From assembly GCA_938743325.2 (NCBI GenBank), contig OW568862.1, positions 411,501 to 475,500 on the forward strand: a stretch of DNA of 64,000 bases, written 5' to 3'. Below, one piece after another: positions 38,222-47,635 of the stretch; the stretch's first letter is position 1, and each line of letters opens with the position of its first letter. The translations under genes were made by a program, and so were the position numbers. The notes under the pieces were generated by a model, which worked only from the letters and a program-made list of their open reading frames with translations, did no database searches and was not told the DNA's origin. The stretch is from Pycnococcus provasolii. Its lineage: Eukaryota > Chlorophyta > Pseudoscourfieldiophyceae > Pseudoscourfieldiales > Pycnococcaceae.

Positions 38222-39385
38222 CGTTGTGTTGGATACAGAGTTGTGGAAATGTCTGCCGGAGGGGGGGAGCTCCGACGACGACGGCGGCGGCCGAACCACC
38301 TCCCGGGGGATACCGGTTCAGGCGCGCAGATTCGTGGGGACCGGTTTTTTCGGGGTTAAGGAAAAACCGAAAAAGACTGGGCCCCAGTTCCATCTCCCTG
38401 TTCCTCCTCCCCTCCCCCACCTGGAGCTCACCTACGATAGGTGGAGACCAGGACCCCGGGAATACGATTTGTCGATTTTAGGTTCGGGTGCTAACCCTAA
38501 CCCTAATCATTCAACGCCGAGATCAAGTTGTTGGCCCAACAAGTCCATCTAGGAATACCCCGATCCATCTCCAAGGGGGCCCCTCCTTTCAGGTCCTCCT
38601 TTCTCCCAAACCAACCAACGAAACCAACCAACACTAACACTGCCCTCCTCGCAAGCTGGTACAGTAGGGATAGTACTACCAGGACGGCAGGACGAGGACG
38701 ACCGTACCCCTGGGGGCTGTTTCTCCCTAAACTTTATGTCATCCATCTGTTCTCAAAGGAAAGCCACCGCTGAAAGGTCCTGGGGCCCCGGGCCCGGAAA
38801 TCCGCACCTCCAGATCTGCCAACAAGCAACAGGGTCGCAACAAGGGAAGGGGTTCCCCTGTTTTTGTTTGTTTCCTCGCCTACTTCCTAGTCTGTGGTAG
38901 CCCTTCTCCCCCCCCCCGGCCCTGGCACCTGGGACCCGCCGGCTGCTGGCACCGCCGGCCGCCGCTTTCATCCCATTCAGGGCATCCGACATTTATTATT
39001 CCGGACCCTATCTCATCTTCCTTTCTGCAAACTGTGTACGGTAAGTTTCTTGCATAAGGACATACTTGTAAAAGTGTACACGCCTGACACACTCTCTACC
39101 TTTAGGTTTCGTTACCGCTCGTGTGTGTGATTCATTCGTGTTTTGCGTGGTTTCATTCATTCAGTTACATACCCCTTTGGTTTGGTATTCGTGTTCATTG
39201 GGATTCGTGTTTCTTCATTCATAAGTTAGCTACAGGCGTGTGTTAATTCATCACCTGCGTTCATCCATCTCGTTCATCGGAATATACCAAATACATCAGC
39301 ACAGACACACACATATATATACCCCCTTGGATATATCAACCACGGGTTACTTACTGGCTATTAGTCTATCTACGCATCACCAATC
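38222..39385. other. Long spacer between eL34 and the acidic coiled-coil gene
   Basis: About 1.16 kb between divergent genes, with no supported gene. Noted: a telomere-like aaccctaaccctaa piece at 38492-38506, the palindrome ggggccccgggcccgg near 38782-38798, CCAACCAACGAAACCAACCA iterations at 38611-38632, and an AT-rich, ACACAC/TATATA-bearing stretch at 39300-39322 just upstream of the next ATG, a possible core promoter. Confidence 0.55.
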
Positions 39386-40252
39386 ATGCCAACAACAAAT
39401 TGGGCGGACGACTCGGACGACGGGGAGGATGACTTCTACAAGGGAACCACGCAAGCACCGCCGCCGTCCGCAGAACCTGCTGCTGCCGTATCAGACGCAG
39501 CAGCAGCACCTGCGACGACAAAAGCTGCAGCTGCAACAGCCCCGGTGACTTCAGGACTACCCACGTCGTGGGGAGACCTAGACGACGAAGAGGATGACGA
39601 CTTCCAACCTGAACCTCAAAAAGAACGCGCTTCGGACGTCAGAAAGAGGGAAAAGGAAGCACGCCGACTGGAACAAATACGACTACGGGAGGAGGAACTT
39701 CACCGGCTCGCGGGCGTGGATGACATGATGGGAGGAGACGACGACAACGAAGACGAAGACGACGAAGACGACGAGGAGGAGGAGGAGCGGAACGAAGAGA
39801 CGTCGGCGGCGTCCGGGGCAGCACCACAACAGCAGCAGCAGAAAAAACTTTCCAAAGAGGAACAGAAGCAGAAGGAGATGGAGGAACTTGAGGCTGCCCT
39901 CGCGGAGTTTGGACTCGACAACGGAGGTGGCAACGACGCTGACCATAAGGGTGAGTCGAAAAGTGCCGCACGACGCAGGAAGAAGCGCGAGGCTGAAAAA
40001 ACCGCATCAAACGGAAATTCTGCAAAGGTGGAGGATGCCGGTGCGCCAGCGGCTGAGCCGGAAGTCGAGGAGGATAACAAGGAGGCGATCTCCGTCGAGG
40101 AGGCAAAAGCACGCATCGCCGCAAGGGCGAAGGGGTCGGGCAAAAAGGGTGGCGCGAGTGCACTCGAGGCTGCGAAAAAGGAGGCGAAGGAGGCGGCGAA
40201 AAAGAAAAAGTCGAAAGACAAGGCCAGTTACAGCCAGATGCCACGAGGCTGA
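39386..40252 (+). CDS. Acidic/lysine-rich coiled-coil protein
   Basis: 288 residues. It starts MPTTNWADDSDDGEDDFY, has an Ala-rich low-complexity segment, then WGDLDDEEDDDFQPEPQKER and a charged helix (about 80-110), an Asp/Glu tract (118-135), a poly-Gln stretch and a second Lys/Ala-rich helix, ending KKKKSKDKASYSQMPRG. The acidic-Trp N-terminus and charged helices are loosely like eIF3j, and a SAARRRKKREAEK plus Tyr-containing tail is reminiscent of an uncharacterised conserved plant coiled-coil protein. Neither assignment is firm. Confidence 0.7.
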   Translation: MPTTNWADDSDDGEDDFYKGTTQAPPPSAEPAAAVSDAAAAPATTKAAAATAPVTSGLPTSWGDLDDEEDDDFQPEPQKERASDVRKREKEARRLEQIRLREEELHRLAGVDDMMGGDDDNEDEDDEDDEEEEERNEETSAASGAAPQQQQQKKLSKEEQKQKEMEELEAALAEFGLDNGGGNDADHKGESKSAARRRKKREAEKTASNGNSAKVEDAGAPAAEPEVEEDNKEAISVEEAKARIAARAKGSGKKGGASALEAAKKEAKEAAKKKKSKDKASYSQMPRG

Positions 40253-40670
40253 TTGACGGAATAAACAACGACATCATTTAGATCGATGGACATGATGAGA
40301 AAATAAAATATGAACGAGAAAAAAAAACGCACACAGCGTGAGAATGTGTTTGTTTTTCTTCGTTGCCTTGTTTTTACAACTACAAAGAAGACATATGAAA
40401 AGATGTAAGGAAAAAGATGCTTTTTCGTTACAGGCAAACTTCTTTCAAACACACATCAACGCACACACAAAAAAAAGAAAAGAAAGAAAGAACGAGAATA
40501 TCAGCACGTTGCAGCATTTCTCTCAACAACTCAACTTCATCACGTTTGCCTCAGCAAAATTATCAACACACATACACACCACCCAACACACAAGCCAAAC
40601 AGAAAAACTAAGTCGCATCTTGTTTTTTTCCCCAACGCACGCACCAACAAACACAAAGCAAGATCTAGTG
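40253..40670. other. Convergent spacer
   Basis: About 420 bp between convergent stop codons. It is A-rich with ACACAC and AAAGAAAG simple sequence (40445-40495). No gene recognised. Confidence 0.6.
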
Positions 40671-42011
40671 CTACTTCTTCAAACTAGCCCTCTTCGCCGC
40701 GCTGTACGCGAAGACACCAGCGAGTGCAATTCCTGTACCAGCCAAGTTAAGCGGGTTAACAGGCGTACGGAAGAACATGATGCTAGACACAATCACGACG
40801 ACACGCTTCAGGCAGTTGCCCACGGAGTGCGTGACGGGAGTGACGCGGCTCAGCACCATGAACGACAGCTGCTGGTATCCATGAAAGCACACCGCCGCGA
40901 CCATCGCTTTCTGCACGATGGCTGGCGCCGCACCGCCGACACTCTGGAATGCCGCGGTGGGTGTCCACGACGCGAGGCGCATACCCTCGGCGAGCAACGT
41001 CACGGGCAAGCACAGGAGTGCCGAGTAGATGGTGATGATGCCAAACAGGTTGATGGCGTCGATGCCCTTCAGCTTCTCGCCCACAACCTTTTTGGTTAGC
41101 ACGTTGCGGCTCTGGAACGTCACGTTGGCGCCTAGAGCGGAGAATAGGCCGGCCCAGTTGAACGTCGGCTCCGTGAAGGAAGCGAGTATGACACCAAGGA
41201 CGATCGGCACGAGCGAAAGTAGCACGATAGGCGGTGTGCTTTCTCCGAGGAAGATGCTGCTGAGCACAACGGAGAAGAACGGCTCCATCGCCTTGACGGT
41301 GTGCGTGAAGCTGACCGCCACCTTGCCGAGCGACACGTTCGTCATGACGTTCCCGAGCGTGTGTACGACGGCGAGTGGGAAGATGGCGGCGATTTGTGCG
41401 CGCGTTACTGTCGGCGGCAGCGGGTGCAGTCGGAACGTCCAGAGCACGGCGGCGACGCACGAGCCGACGACGAATTGCAGGTTTGTGATGGTGACTGGGA
41501 ACGGAAACATGTTCAGCACCTGCTTGTTGTATATGTTGTACCAGATGTTGAATCCGTACCAGAGAGCGAACAGCATACCGAGCACGAGGGTTGCCTGTGC
41601 CGATCGCTCGACGACACCACCACCTCCTGCGCTGGAGCCGCCGCTGTCTGCTGCCGCCGCCGACACAGACTGAGAAGCGCGGCATACGACTCGTGATGCG
41701 GATAAGCCATCAGAGTCCTCCTCCAGGGTTGCGTGCCTACTCCCATCGTTGTGTCGAGCCCTTCGTGAGAGAAGCCCTTTTCTTCGCGTACAACCCCCGC
41801 CAACGGCAGACAAAGACTGCGATATCTTTGACCTAGGAGATACAGGACAAGAAGAGACAGCCGAAACCGAAACCGAAGATGACGACGACGACGACGACGA
41901 CAAACAAGACCATTGATGCCGTCTCCGCACACTACCAACCCCACCAACCCCACTTGCACACCGACCCACACCAACAACCCCACGTGAAAACATTGCCACG
42001 GATGACACCAT
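40671..42011 (-). CDS. Plastid triose-phosphate/phosphate translocator family (TPT/PPT type)
   Basis: 446 residues from the ATG at 42011 ([15 protein letters not shown]); an upstream in-frame ATG at 42152 gives an implausible extension. Residues 1-135 are a Ser/Arg-rich transit peptide region. The DMT-fold membrane domain begins at [20 protein letters not shown], with signature blocks [46 protein letters not shown], and the C-terminal [20 protein letters not shown]. This family exchanges triose phosphate, 3-PGA or PEP for Pi across the inner plastid envelope. Sub-family (TPT, PPT or GPT) is not resolved by eye. Confidence 0.92.
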   Translation of the reverse strand: MVSSVAMFSRGVVGVGRCASGVGGVGSVRRRHQWSCLSSSSSSSSSVSVSAVSSCPVSPRSKISQSLSAVGGGCTRRKGLLSRRARHNDGSRHATLEEDSDGLSASRVVCRASQSVSAAAADSGGSSAGGGGVVERSAQATLVLGMLFALWYGFNIWYNIYNKQVLNMFPFPVTITNLQFVVGSCVAAVLWTFRLHPLPPTVTRAQIAAIFPLAVVHTLGNVMTNVSLGKVAVSFTHTVKAMEPFFSVVLSSIFLGESTPPIVLLSLVPIVLGVILASFTEPTFNWAGLFSALGANVTFQSRNVLTKKVVGEKLKGIDAINLFGIITIYSALLCLPVTLLAEGMRLASWTPTAAFQSVGGAAPAIVQKAMVAAVCFHGYQQLSFMVLSRVTPVTHSVGNCLKRVVVIVSSIMFFRTPVNPLNLAGTGIALAGVFAYSAAKRASLKK

Positions 42012-43091
42012 GAAAACCTTGAATAAGCAGAAAGAGCACAAGCCCTCGAGGTCAAATAGAATAAACGAAAAATGAAAAATGAAACGCACTCCGGTTCCAG
42101 CTGTCCGTTGGAGAGGGGAGTGCGTCGGCGGAGGATGGGCGACACGATACAAACTCCCCTTTCTTTCGTCTGTCAGGGGGGGGGGGGGGGGGGTGACTTG
42201 GCATCCTCCCCTGCAGGAAAAGATTAGGATAAGAATCTCCTAGCTAGAAAAAGCCTCCGAACCTAACCCTAACCCTAACCCTAACCCTAACCCTTTCTTA
42301 GTAGGACTCCTTCCTAGTCCTAAGGACTACGATAGCTCTACCTTTAGCTACGTCTTAGGTCCCAATGGTTTGGTTTGGTTAGGTTCCTGCTGTGCTGTGT
42401 GCTGGGGAAGTCTACAAGGCTTTTTTGGCGTGGCGTGGCCGCCGTGGCGTGGTGATAGAGATGATGCAAGGCCGGAGATGTCACCTACCCGTACCCATGC
42501 ACTCATGCAGGAAAGGTAAGGCTTAGGTGGTCAAGCTGGGCGCAAGACGGAGATGCAAGAACCAGCGAGTCCGAGCCGAATCTTCGGAGAATTGGAGAGG
42601 CCGAAGAACAAGCCATGATAACCTTACTTAGTACTATGGAGCTCCGTGCGAGTTGGTTACAGTAACTGGCCGTTAGTGCAAGGTTCCCACGCCGTTTACA
42701 TATTACGACAGTGGACCACCACCACCATTGCCATTACCGGGTAGTCCATTACCACCTCTGCCAGTCTGAGCTCACCGGTGCTCCGGCCTCCGCGCCAACA
42801 ACAGGACAACCCACGATCACTGTAATACTGTAATTTTCATACCGCACGCCACAGGGTTACATAATTGATAATTTTAACACAGGGTTTCGTTTCCACTTTC
42901 CACTCCGTTCGGTGGTCTCCGTGTTCTTTTCCGCCATCAATCACACGTCCGTCTCGTCTCTCGAGCTCCATCACTCGTTCCCTTAAGGCTTCCCTCTTAA
43001 GGCTCACGCTTTTACAACTTTAGTTCTCATCGAAGCTTGTACTTTCGATAGTTAGCACATATCCCCCTTTTTCATTTTCTTATCAAAGAGT
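42012..43091. repeat. Long divergent spacer with G18 homopolymer and telomere-like tract
   Basis: Bases 42176-42193 are an uninterrupted run of 18 G. Bases 42261-42294 are about five CCTAAC/CCCTAA repeats (interstitial telomere-like). TGGTTTGGTTTGGTTAGG lies near 42366-42383 and a GTGGCGTGG duplication near 42431-42452. The AT-poor remainder to 43091 shows no credible gene. Confidence 0.65.
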
Positions 43092-43655
43092 ATGGCGGAG
43101 TGCTACAGAGTCTCAACGGCCGAACGACCTCCTCCCGTCGTGCCGCCGCCAGGACCGCGCGACTCCGTGCACGACTTCACGCTCGTCGACGGAACCGGTG
43201 ACAGGGACACCTTAAGGCCTATGCTGGGATTTCGACCAGAGAGAGACACGCCAGGATATGGAGTCAAGAGACTTCTGCTCGACGAACACATGATGACGGG
43301 ACGAAGGGTTGACATCCAGCTCGTCATCAAAGGTGTGCTTAGCGTGCTTCTCAGAGACTTGCCGAAGGACCCGCTGATGTACGCCGTCAACTGGCTCAAG
43401 TCCCACTCGCTCACCGAGGCGGTGGAGGAGACGCTCACCTTCCACTTCCCTAAGAACCACGAAGACTGGAGGCGCAGGCAGACGTACAACGCCTACCTGC
43501 ACCAGCACAACCTGCAGGTAGTGTTCCAGGAAATGCTGCAGGAGGTGTTCGAATTCAAGCCGTATTCGCCGTTGGAGTTCGCCATCGACTTTATCAGTCG
43601 CAAGATCGACGAGGCGAAAGAAGCAGAATTGGACAAGAAATTAAATTACAAGTGA
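43092..43655 (+). CDS. Protein with two RIIa/Dpy-30-like dimerisation-docking motifs
   Basis: 187 residues. After a Pro-rich N-terminus, two helical segments have the docking-and-dimerisation pattern with a central P-x-(D/S)P motif: LVIKGVLSVLLRDLPKDPLM then YAVNWLKSH (about 78-108), and LQVVFQEMLQEVFEFKPYSP then LEFAIDFISRKI (about 140-172). Such RIIa/Dpy-30 domains occur in PKA regulatory subunits, COMPASS Dpy-30 and radial-spoke/axonemal proteins, where they bind amphipathic helices of AKAP-like partners. A ciliary role is plausible but not shown. Its stop lies 34 bp from the convergent CTNNBL1 stop. Confidence 0.75.
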   Translation: MAECYRVSTAERPPPVVPPPGPRDSVHDFTLVDGTGDRDTLRPMLGFRPERDTPGYGVKRLLLDEHMMTGRRVDIQLVIKGVLSVLLRDLPKDPLMYAVNWLKSHSLTEAVEETLTFHFPKNHEDWRRRQTYNAYLHQHNLQVVFQEMLQEVFEFKPYSPLEFAIDFISRKIDEAKEAELDKKLNYK

Positions 43656-43689
43656 CAAAACAAAGTTTGATTTCTTCCACCCGTCAACT

Positions 43690-45609
43690 TTAAGACGAAG
43701 GCTTGCTCTCCATCTGCGCAATGCAAGCCAGCAGAAGTCGCACGCGAGCCTCCACAACCAAGGACGACGACGCGCCGCTCGTTCGCATACTAGCCATCAG
43801 CTCGGTTGCCCACTCCGCCACCACAGCCACCACGTCGCCCATCGCTGGGCTGCTGCTGCCGTCGCCGCCAAGGCGCGTGACGATGCGACCAATCAAACGG
43901 TCATCTCCGGTGCAGTACGCATGCGACAGCACAGATGCACATGCACGAAGCGCATCCAGTCCAGCGTCGAAGCGGCGCATCAGCAGAACCTCGTCGCCTT
44001 CGCCCGCGCCTGGAAGATGCGCCTCAGCCGCACGAACGGAGGAGTGGTAACGCGCAAAGATGTCCAGCACGCGGTCGAGCTTCGCGCAGTTTCCCTCCAG
44101 CAGTTTTCCGAGCACGCGCTCCTTGCAAGCCAGCTGCGCTTCGCGCGCCGCCGCCGCGGCGCCGTCGTCACCGGAAGTCAGCGCGAGAGATAGGCCCTCG
44201 AGCAGTGCCGCGATAACGCTCACGCATCGCTCTGCACACTCCTTCTCCGCACGGCGTTGCGCACCTGGCTTGGTACGCGCTGCAGTCGAGGGACTGAGCA
44301 GAGGAAGTTTGCCCATCAGCATGTTAAACAACGGCTTAAGACCCGCCGATTCCACGAAGCGGCTGCACGCATCAGAAGGATTTGTGAGCGCGGAAAGGAT
44401 GAATGTGATCGCCCGCAAGCTCACAAGACGCAGATCAGGCTCCGCCTTGAGCACCGACACGAGCAGCTCGAGTGCCTCCAGCTCCGATACGAGATGCGCG
44501 GCGTGCGTGGGCTCCATCGCGAGCGTGCACAGGCTTTCGAGAGCACAGCGCGCCGTCTCCAGCGCGTCGCCGTTCGCCACCTCGCCGAGCACGTTTGCAG
44601 CGGACGGATGCATGAAAGGCGCGAGGAACGAGAGTAGAGCATCGAGCCGACTGTGGAATGTGCGCTGCGTCAATTTCGCCAGCTTGGACACCGCCGCACC
44701 ACCCTCGGCACTGTGCCAAAGTCCCGCATTGCCGCGGGCGGACGTGCTCGCGACGAGCAGCTGGCTTAGTAGGTCCGCTGCTGCCACAGCATTTGGCTCC
44801 GCAATGCTGGCGGCTGCGTGCTCAGCCTCCTCCGCTCGTGCCGATTCCGGGTCGTCGCGTGCCTTGGATGCCGCGAGAGCCGCCTCGACGGCCGACCTGC
44901 CCTGCGCGGCGCGTTTTGCCGCTTGCTCCCCGCCGTGCAGCTTACTCAGCAGGAACGTTGCCAGTGCACCACTGCGTTCGAGCATGCACGCATTTGCGGC
45001 AGCAGCCCCACGCAGCTCGACGAGCGCCTCGACCGCGCCTAGCGTGTCACTGACTGCCTGCTTTTCGACATCCTCGTTTTCGTCCCAGCGGAGCAAGCTT
45101 CTGCACAGGTCCTCTGCTAAGTTGGCGACAACGGCGTCTGCGAGGCTCATAGCCGCCTTAGTCGCCTCCTCGACTTCGTTGTCGGGCACTCCTGCAAGCG
45201 GGTCGTCGAGCCATTCGCGCAGCACTGCGACAGCCTGCGCCGCGACATCGCTGTTTTCGTGTGCGAGCAACGTCGCGATGGTCGCGACAGCGTTCTCTTC
45301 GACGAGCACGTGGTAGTACGTGACGTGTGCCGCGATAACTTTCGCCTGTTCCAACACATCGTTAAGCGCGAGTTCGCTCTCCAGGAATTTGGATGGCTCC
45401 GAGCCGAACTTGGATCGCATCAGCGTGTTGTGATCCAAAGCCTTGGTGAGAAGACTGAGAAGACGACGGACATCACGAGGGGAGGAGATGGACGAAAACT
45501 CACCAGCAGCACCACCACCAGCACCACCCTCTTCGTCTCCGTCGTCGACTTCTTCTGAGTTCGAGGGGCGAGTGCGCTTGCCTAGCAACGCATGAGAAGA
45601 GTGCGCCAT
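43690..45609 (-). CDS. CTNNBL1: Beta-catenin-like protein 1 (CTNNBL1), armadillo spliceosomal factor
   Basis: 639 residues from MAHSSHALLGKRTRPSNSEE at 45609. An acidic N-terminus with a basic KRTRPS nuclear-signal-like segment precedes armadillo repeats. Diagnostic CTNNBL1 blocks are SKFLESELALNDVLEQAKVI, VLVEENAVATIATLLAHENS, DVAAQAVAVLREWLDD and LIGRIVTRLGGD near the C-terminus. The protein associates with the PRP19/CDC5L complex and binds nuclear localisation signals of splicing factors. An Ala/Glu-rich insertion occurs at about 255-290. The frame on the other strand covering most of the gene is a composition shadow. Confidence 0.92.
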   Translation of the reverse strand: MAHSSHALLGKRTRPSNSEEVDDGDEEGGAGGGAAGEFSSISSPRDVRRLLSLLTKALDHNTLMRSKFGSEPSKFLESELALNDVLEQAKVIAAHVTYYHVLVEENAVATIATLLAHENSDVAAQAVAVLREWLDDPLAGVPDNEVEEATKAAMSLADAVVANLAEDLCRSLLRWDENEDVEKQAVSDTLGAVEALVELRGAAAANACMLERSGALATFLLSKLHGGEQAAKRAAQGRSAVEAALAASKARDDPESARAEEAEHAAASIAEPNAVAAADLLSQLLVASTSARGNAGLWHSAEGGAAVSKLAKLTQRTFHSRLDALLSFLAPFMHPSAANVLGEVANGDALETARCALESLCTLAMEPTHAAHLVSELEALELLVSVLKAEPDLRLVSLRAITFILSALTNPSDACSRFVESAGLKPLFNMLMGKLPLLSPSTAARTKPGAQRRAEKECAERCVSVIAALLEGLSLALTSGDDGAAAAAREAQLACKERVLGKLLEGNCAKLDRVLDIFARYHSSVRAAEAHLPGAGEGDEVLLMRRFDAGLDALRACASVLSHAYCTGDDRLIGRIVTRLGGDGSSSPAMGDVVAVVAEWATELMASMRTSGASSSLVVEARVRLLLACIAQMESKPSS

Positions 45610-45828
45610 GGAGGGAAGAATCCAAAAAACGGTAAAACGCGACAAAAGCGGCGGCGGCAAAAAAAGCGGAAAAATCAAAAACCCCAATCCAAGGCAAACC
45701 CCGAAAGGAGAGTCAAAGGAGAGTTATCGGGTTTGGTACAATGAAGGATTACGAATACGATACGGCCACTGCGACTTCTCACATTATTGACGATTGAAAG
45801 ATATGTTACATGTACAGTAATTGTGGCG

Positions 45829-47553
45829 CTAAAGCGGAAGAAACCGGTTCCTCTGCGACGCAGACACGCTCGAGCGCGAACGACCGACGCCAATCGCGCC
45901 ACCTCGACGCGAGCGACCGCATCGAAGTAAAGCGATAAATGCAAGAAGCGCGACGGTCGCATACACCACCATGAGACGTGTCAAAAGTGGAACGCGATCC
46001 GCGATAGCAAGGTTCGGTGGGCTTTTCTGGGTGTCGAAGACTTTAACCACGGCGGCAGGTACTGGCGGCGGCGGCGGCGGCGGGGGAGACATGTCCGGCG
46101 GCGGGGGAGACATGTCCACTGGCGGATCAAGCGGTCTTTCGTTCGACGTCTCCGAGCGCCGAAGTGCGATCTTAACGTTGTTCAGCGCCGCGTTGGATGG
46201 GATAGCCACGTGCATGTCCAGAGACTCGTACCCCTCGGCGGTGACGTGCAAGCTCGCGCGCTCGCCATTCGCCATCGCGAGGTGGAAGCCTCCAAAGGCA
46301 TCCACCTTGGTGCCGCGGAGCAGCTCAGGTCGGCCAACGAGGCGCACGCTGGCTCCCAGGATAGGCTGGCCCGTGGTCCCGTCCTTGACGACGCCATGCA
46401 AGCCGGAGTCGACGAGCGCGGCGATCGGGTGGCCGAAGAATGCGCCCTTCGATTCGTCCCATAGCCTGTGCAACTCCGGTGCCGACGGCCATTTCCGGTC
46501 GTTGAGCTCGATCGTCAGCTCAAGGCACCCACCCTGCAGATAAGCGTAGTCCTGCATGCCACCCCACAGTGGGTACCACTGAGCGCCGTTGGTAATGCCC
46601 TCCTTGAATTCACGGGACGCGCGCATCTTCGGATGCAGACTTGCGTACGAGCGAGCGAGGCTGCGGAATGTCGCGTCATCGCCTGGAACGCCGTTGTACC
46701 CACCGCTGCCGTGTGCCGTTCCGTCCCACGGGTAGTTGGCGACGAGCGCACCTTCGTGGAAGTTGGCTCCCGCGGCGAAGCTGTGCCTCTTGTGAAAGCT
46801 CATGGCTGCGAGCGTCTCCGGCTGCTCGCCGCCTCGTCCGTGCTCCATTGCGTTTGCGCCGTGCCTGAACTGGTCGGGAAAGTCTCTATTCAAGTCCACG
46901 CCTTTCGAGTTCTCGCGGCGGTGCGCAGTGAAGCCGTCCGGATTAATGAATGGCACGACGGCTACGCGAACAGACTGCAGGAGTTTTTGTGCGGTATTGA
47001 GTTCAGGCTTTCGGTCAAGCATCCACTGCCTCTGCCTTCCCCCCGATATGGTCGCGCTATCGAGCTGCTGGTATGCCTCACACATCACTTCGAGGAAGTA
47101 GATGAGAAGCTGTCTGCCTAGTGGTTCGTTGCCGTGCATATTCCCCAAGAAGACGTACTCGGGTGCCGACCGTGTATTTAAGTCCGGGTGCGCGACCCAT
47201 ATAGCGTTCATGGGAGTGCCTTGCACGCTCGATCCTAGATTTTCCACGGACATGGCGGCGTTGCATCCAGACTCCGCCGACGTGATCCAAGCCAGGTAGT
47301 TGTTAATTTCGTCGTTGGACATGTAGCGTTGTGCCGCGAGTGCGCCGCCAAGCTTGTGCATGACGCCCGATGACCCTCTCAAAAGACCCGCCGCGGAGGC
47401 TGCGGAACCTGCTCCTGTATGCACATGCGCAGAAGCCATTTGAATTTCAAAGGAAAACAAAAACAAAATGCAAAAAATCAATTCCAAAACCACCGAAGCG
47501 CCATGGATGCCTTTGTTCATCATCACCATCACCATGAAGTTGTGATCGAACAC
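45829..47553 (-). CDS. Metallocarboxypeptidase, M14 (carboxypeptidase N/E/D type), membrane-anchored
   Basis: 574 residues from 47553; several in-frame ATGs follow within 12 codons. A hydrophobic signal segment (VLELIFCILFLFSF) is present. Zinc ligands are H140 and E143 in NMHGNEPLGR and H266 in ANFHEGALVANYP; VDLNRDFPDQF and the catalytic E349 in LELTIELNDRKWP complete the regulatory (N/E) subfamily pattern. A transthyretin-like beta domain follows (about 385-475, GVVKDGTTGQPILGASVRLV), as in carboxypeptidase D. A Pro-rich linker and one C-terminal transmembrane segment (LMVVYATVALLAFIALL) suggest a cell-surface or Golgi enzyme removing C-terminal Arg/Lys. TTACA on the plus strand at 45804 is its TGTAA. 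Confidence 0.93.
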   Translation of the reverse strand: MFDHNFMVMVMMNKGIHGASVVLELIFCILFLFSFEIQMASAHVHTGAGSAASAAGLLRGSSGVMHKLGGALAAQRYMSNDEINNYLAWITSAESGCNAAMSVENLGSSVQGTPMNAIWVAHPDLNTRSAPEYVFLGNMHGNEPLGRQLLIYFLEVMCEAYQQLDSATISGGRQRQWMLDRKPELNTAQKLLQSVRVAVVPFINPDGFTAHRRENSKGVDLNRDFPDQFRHGANAMEHGRGGEQPETLAAMSFHKRHSFAAGANFHEGALVANYPWDGTAHGSGGYNGVPGDDATFRSLARSYASLHPKMRASREFKEGITNGAQWYPLWGGMQDYAYLQGGCLELTIELNDRKWPSAPELHRLWDESKGAFFGHPIAALVDSGLHGVVKDGTTGQPILGASVRLVGRPELLRGTKVDAFGGFHLAMANGERASLHVTAEGYESLDMHVAIPSNAALNNVKIALRRSETSNERPLDPPVDMSPPPPDMSPPPPPPPPVPAAVVKVFDTQKSPPNLAIADRVPLLTRLMVVYATVALLAFIALLRCGRSRRGGAIGVGRSRSSVSASQRNRFLPL

Positions 47554-47635
47554 GGCAGGGAAGGAAACAAGACCCGAACCCTAACCCTAACGGCGGACGT
47601 TTTGTTTGTGTTATTTTTTTTTCATAACCGGTGTC

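Noticed and set aside
38549-39130. Several small frames in the eL34 upstream spacer
   Set aside because: Short, compositionally biased and without similarity to known proteins; left as spacer.
44060-45316. 418-residue plus-strand frame opposite CTNNBL1
   Set aside because: Ser/Arg/Ala-rich shadow of a recognised armadillo gene on the other strand.
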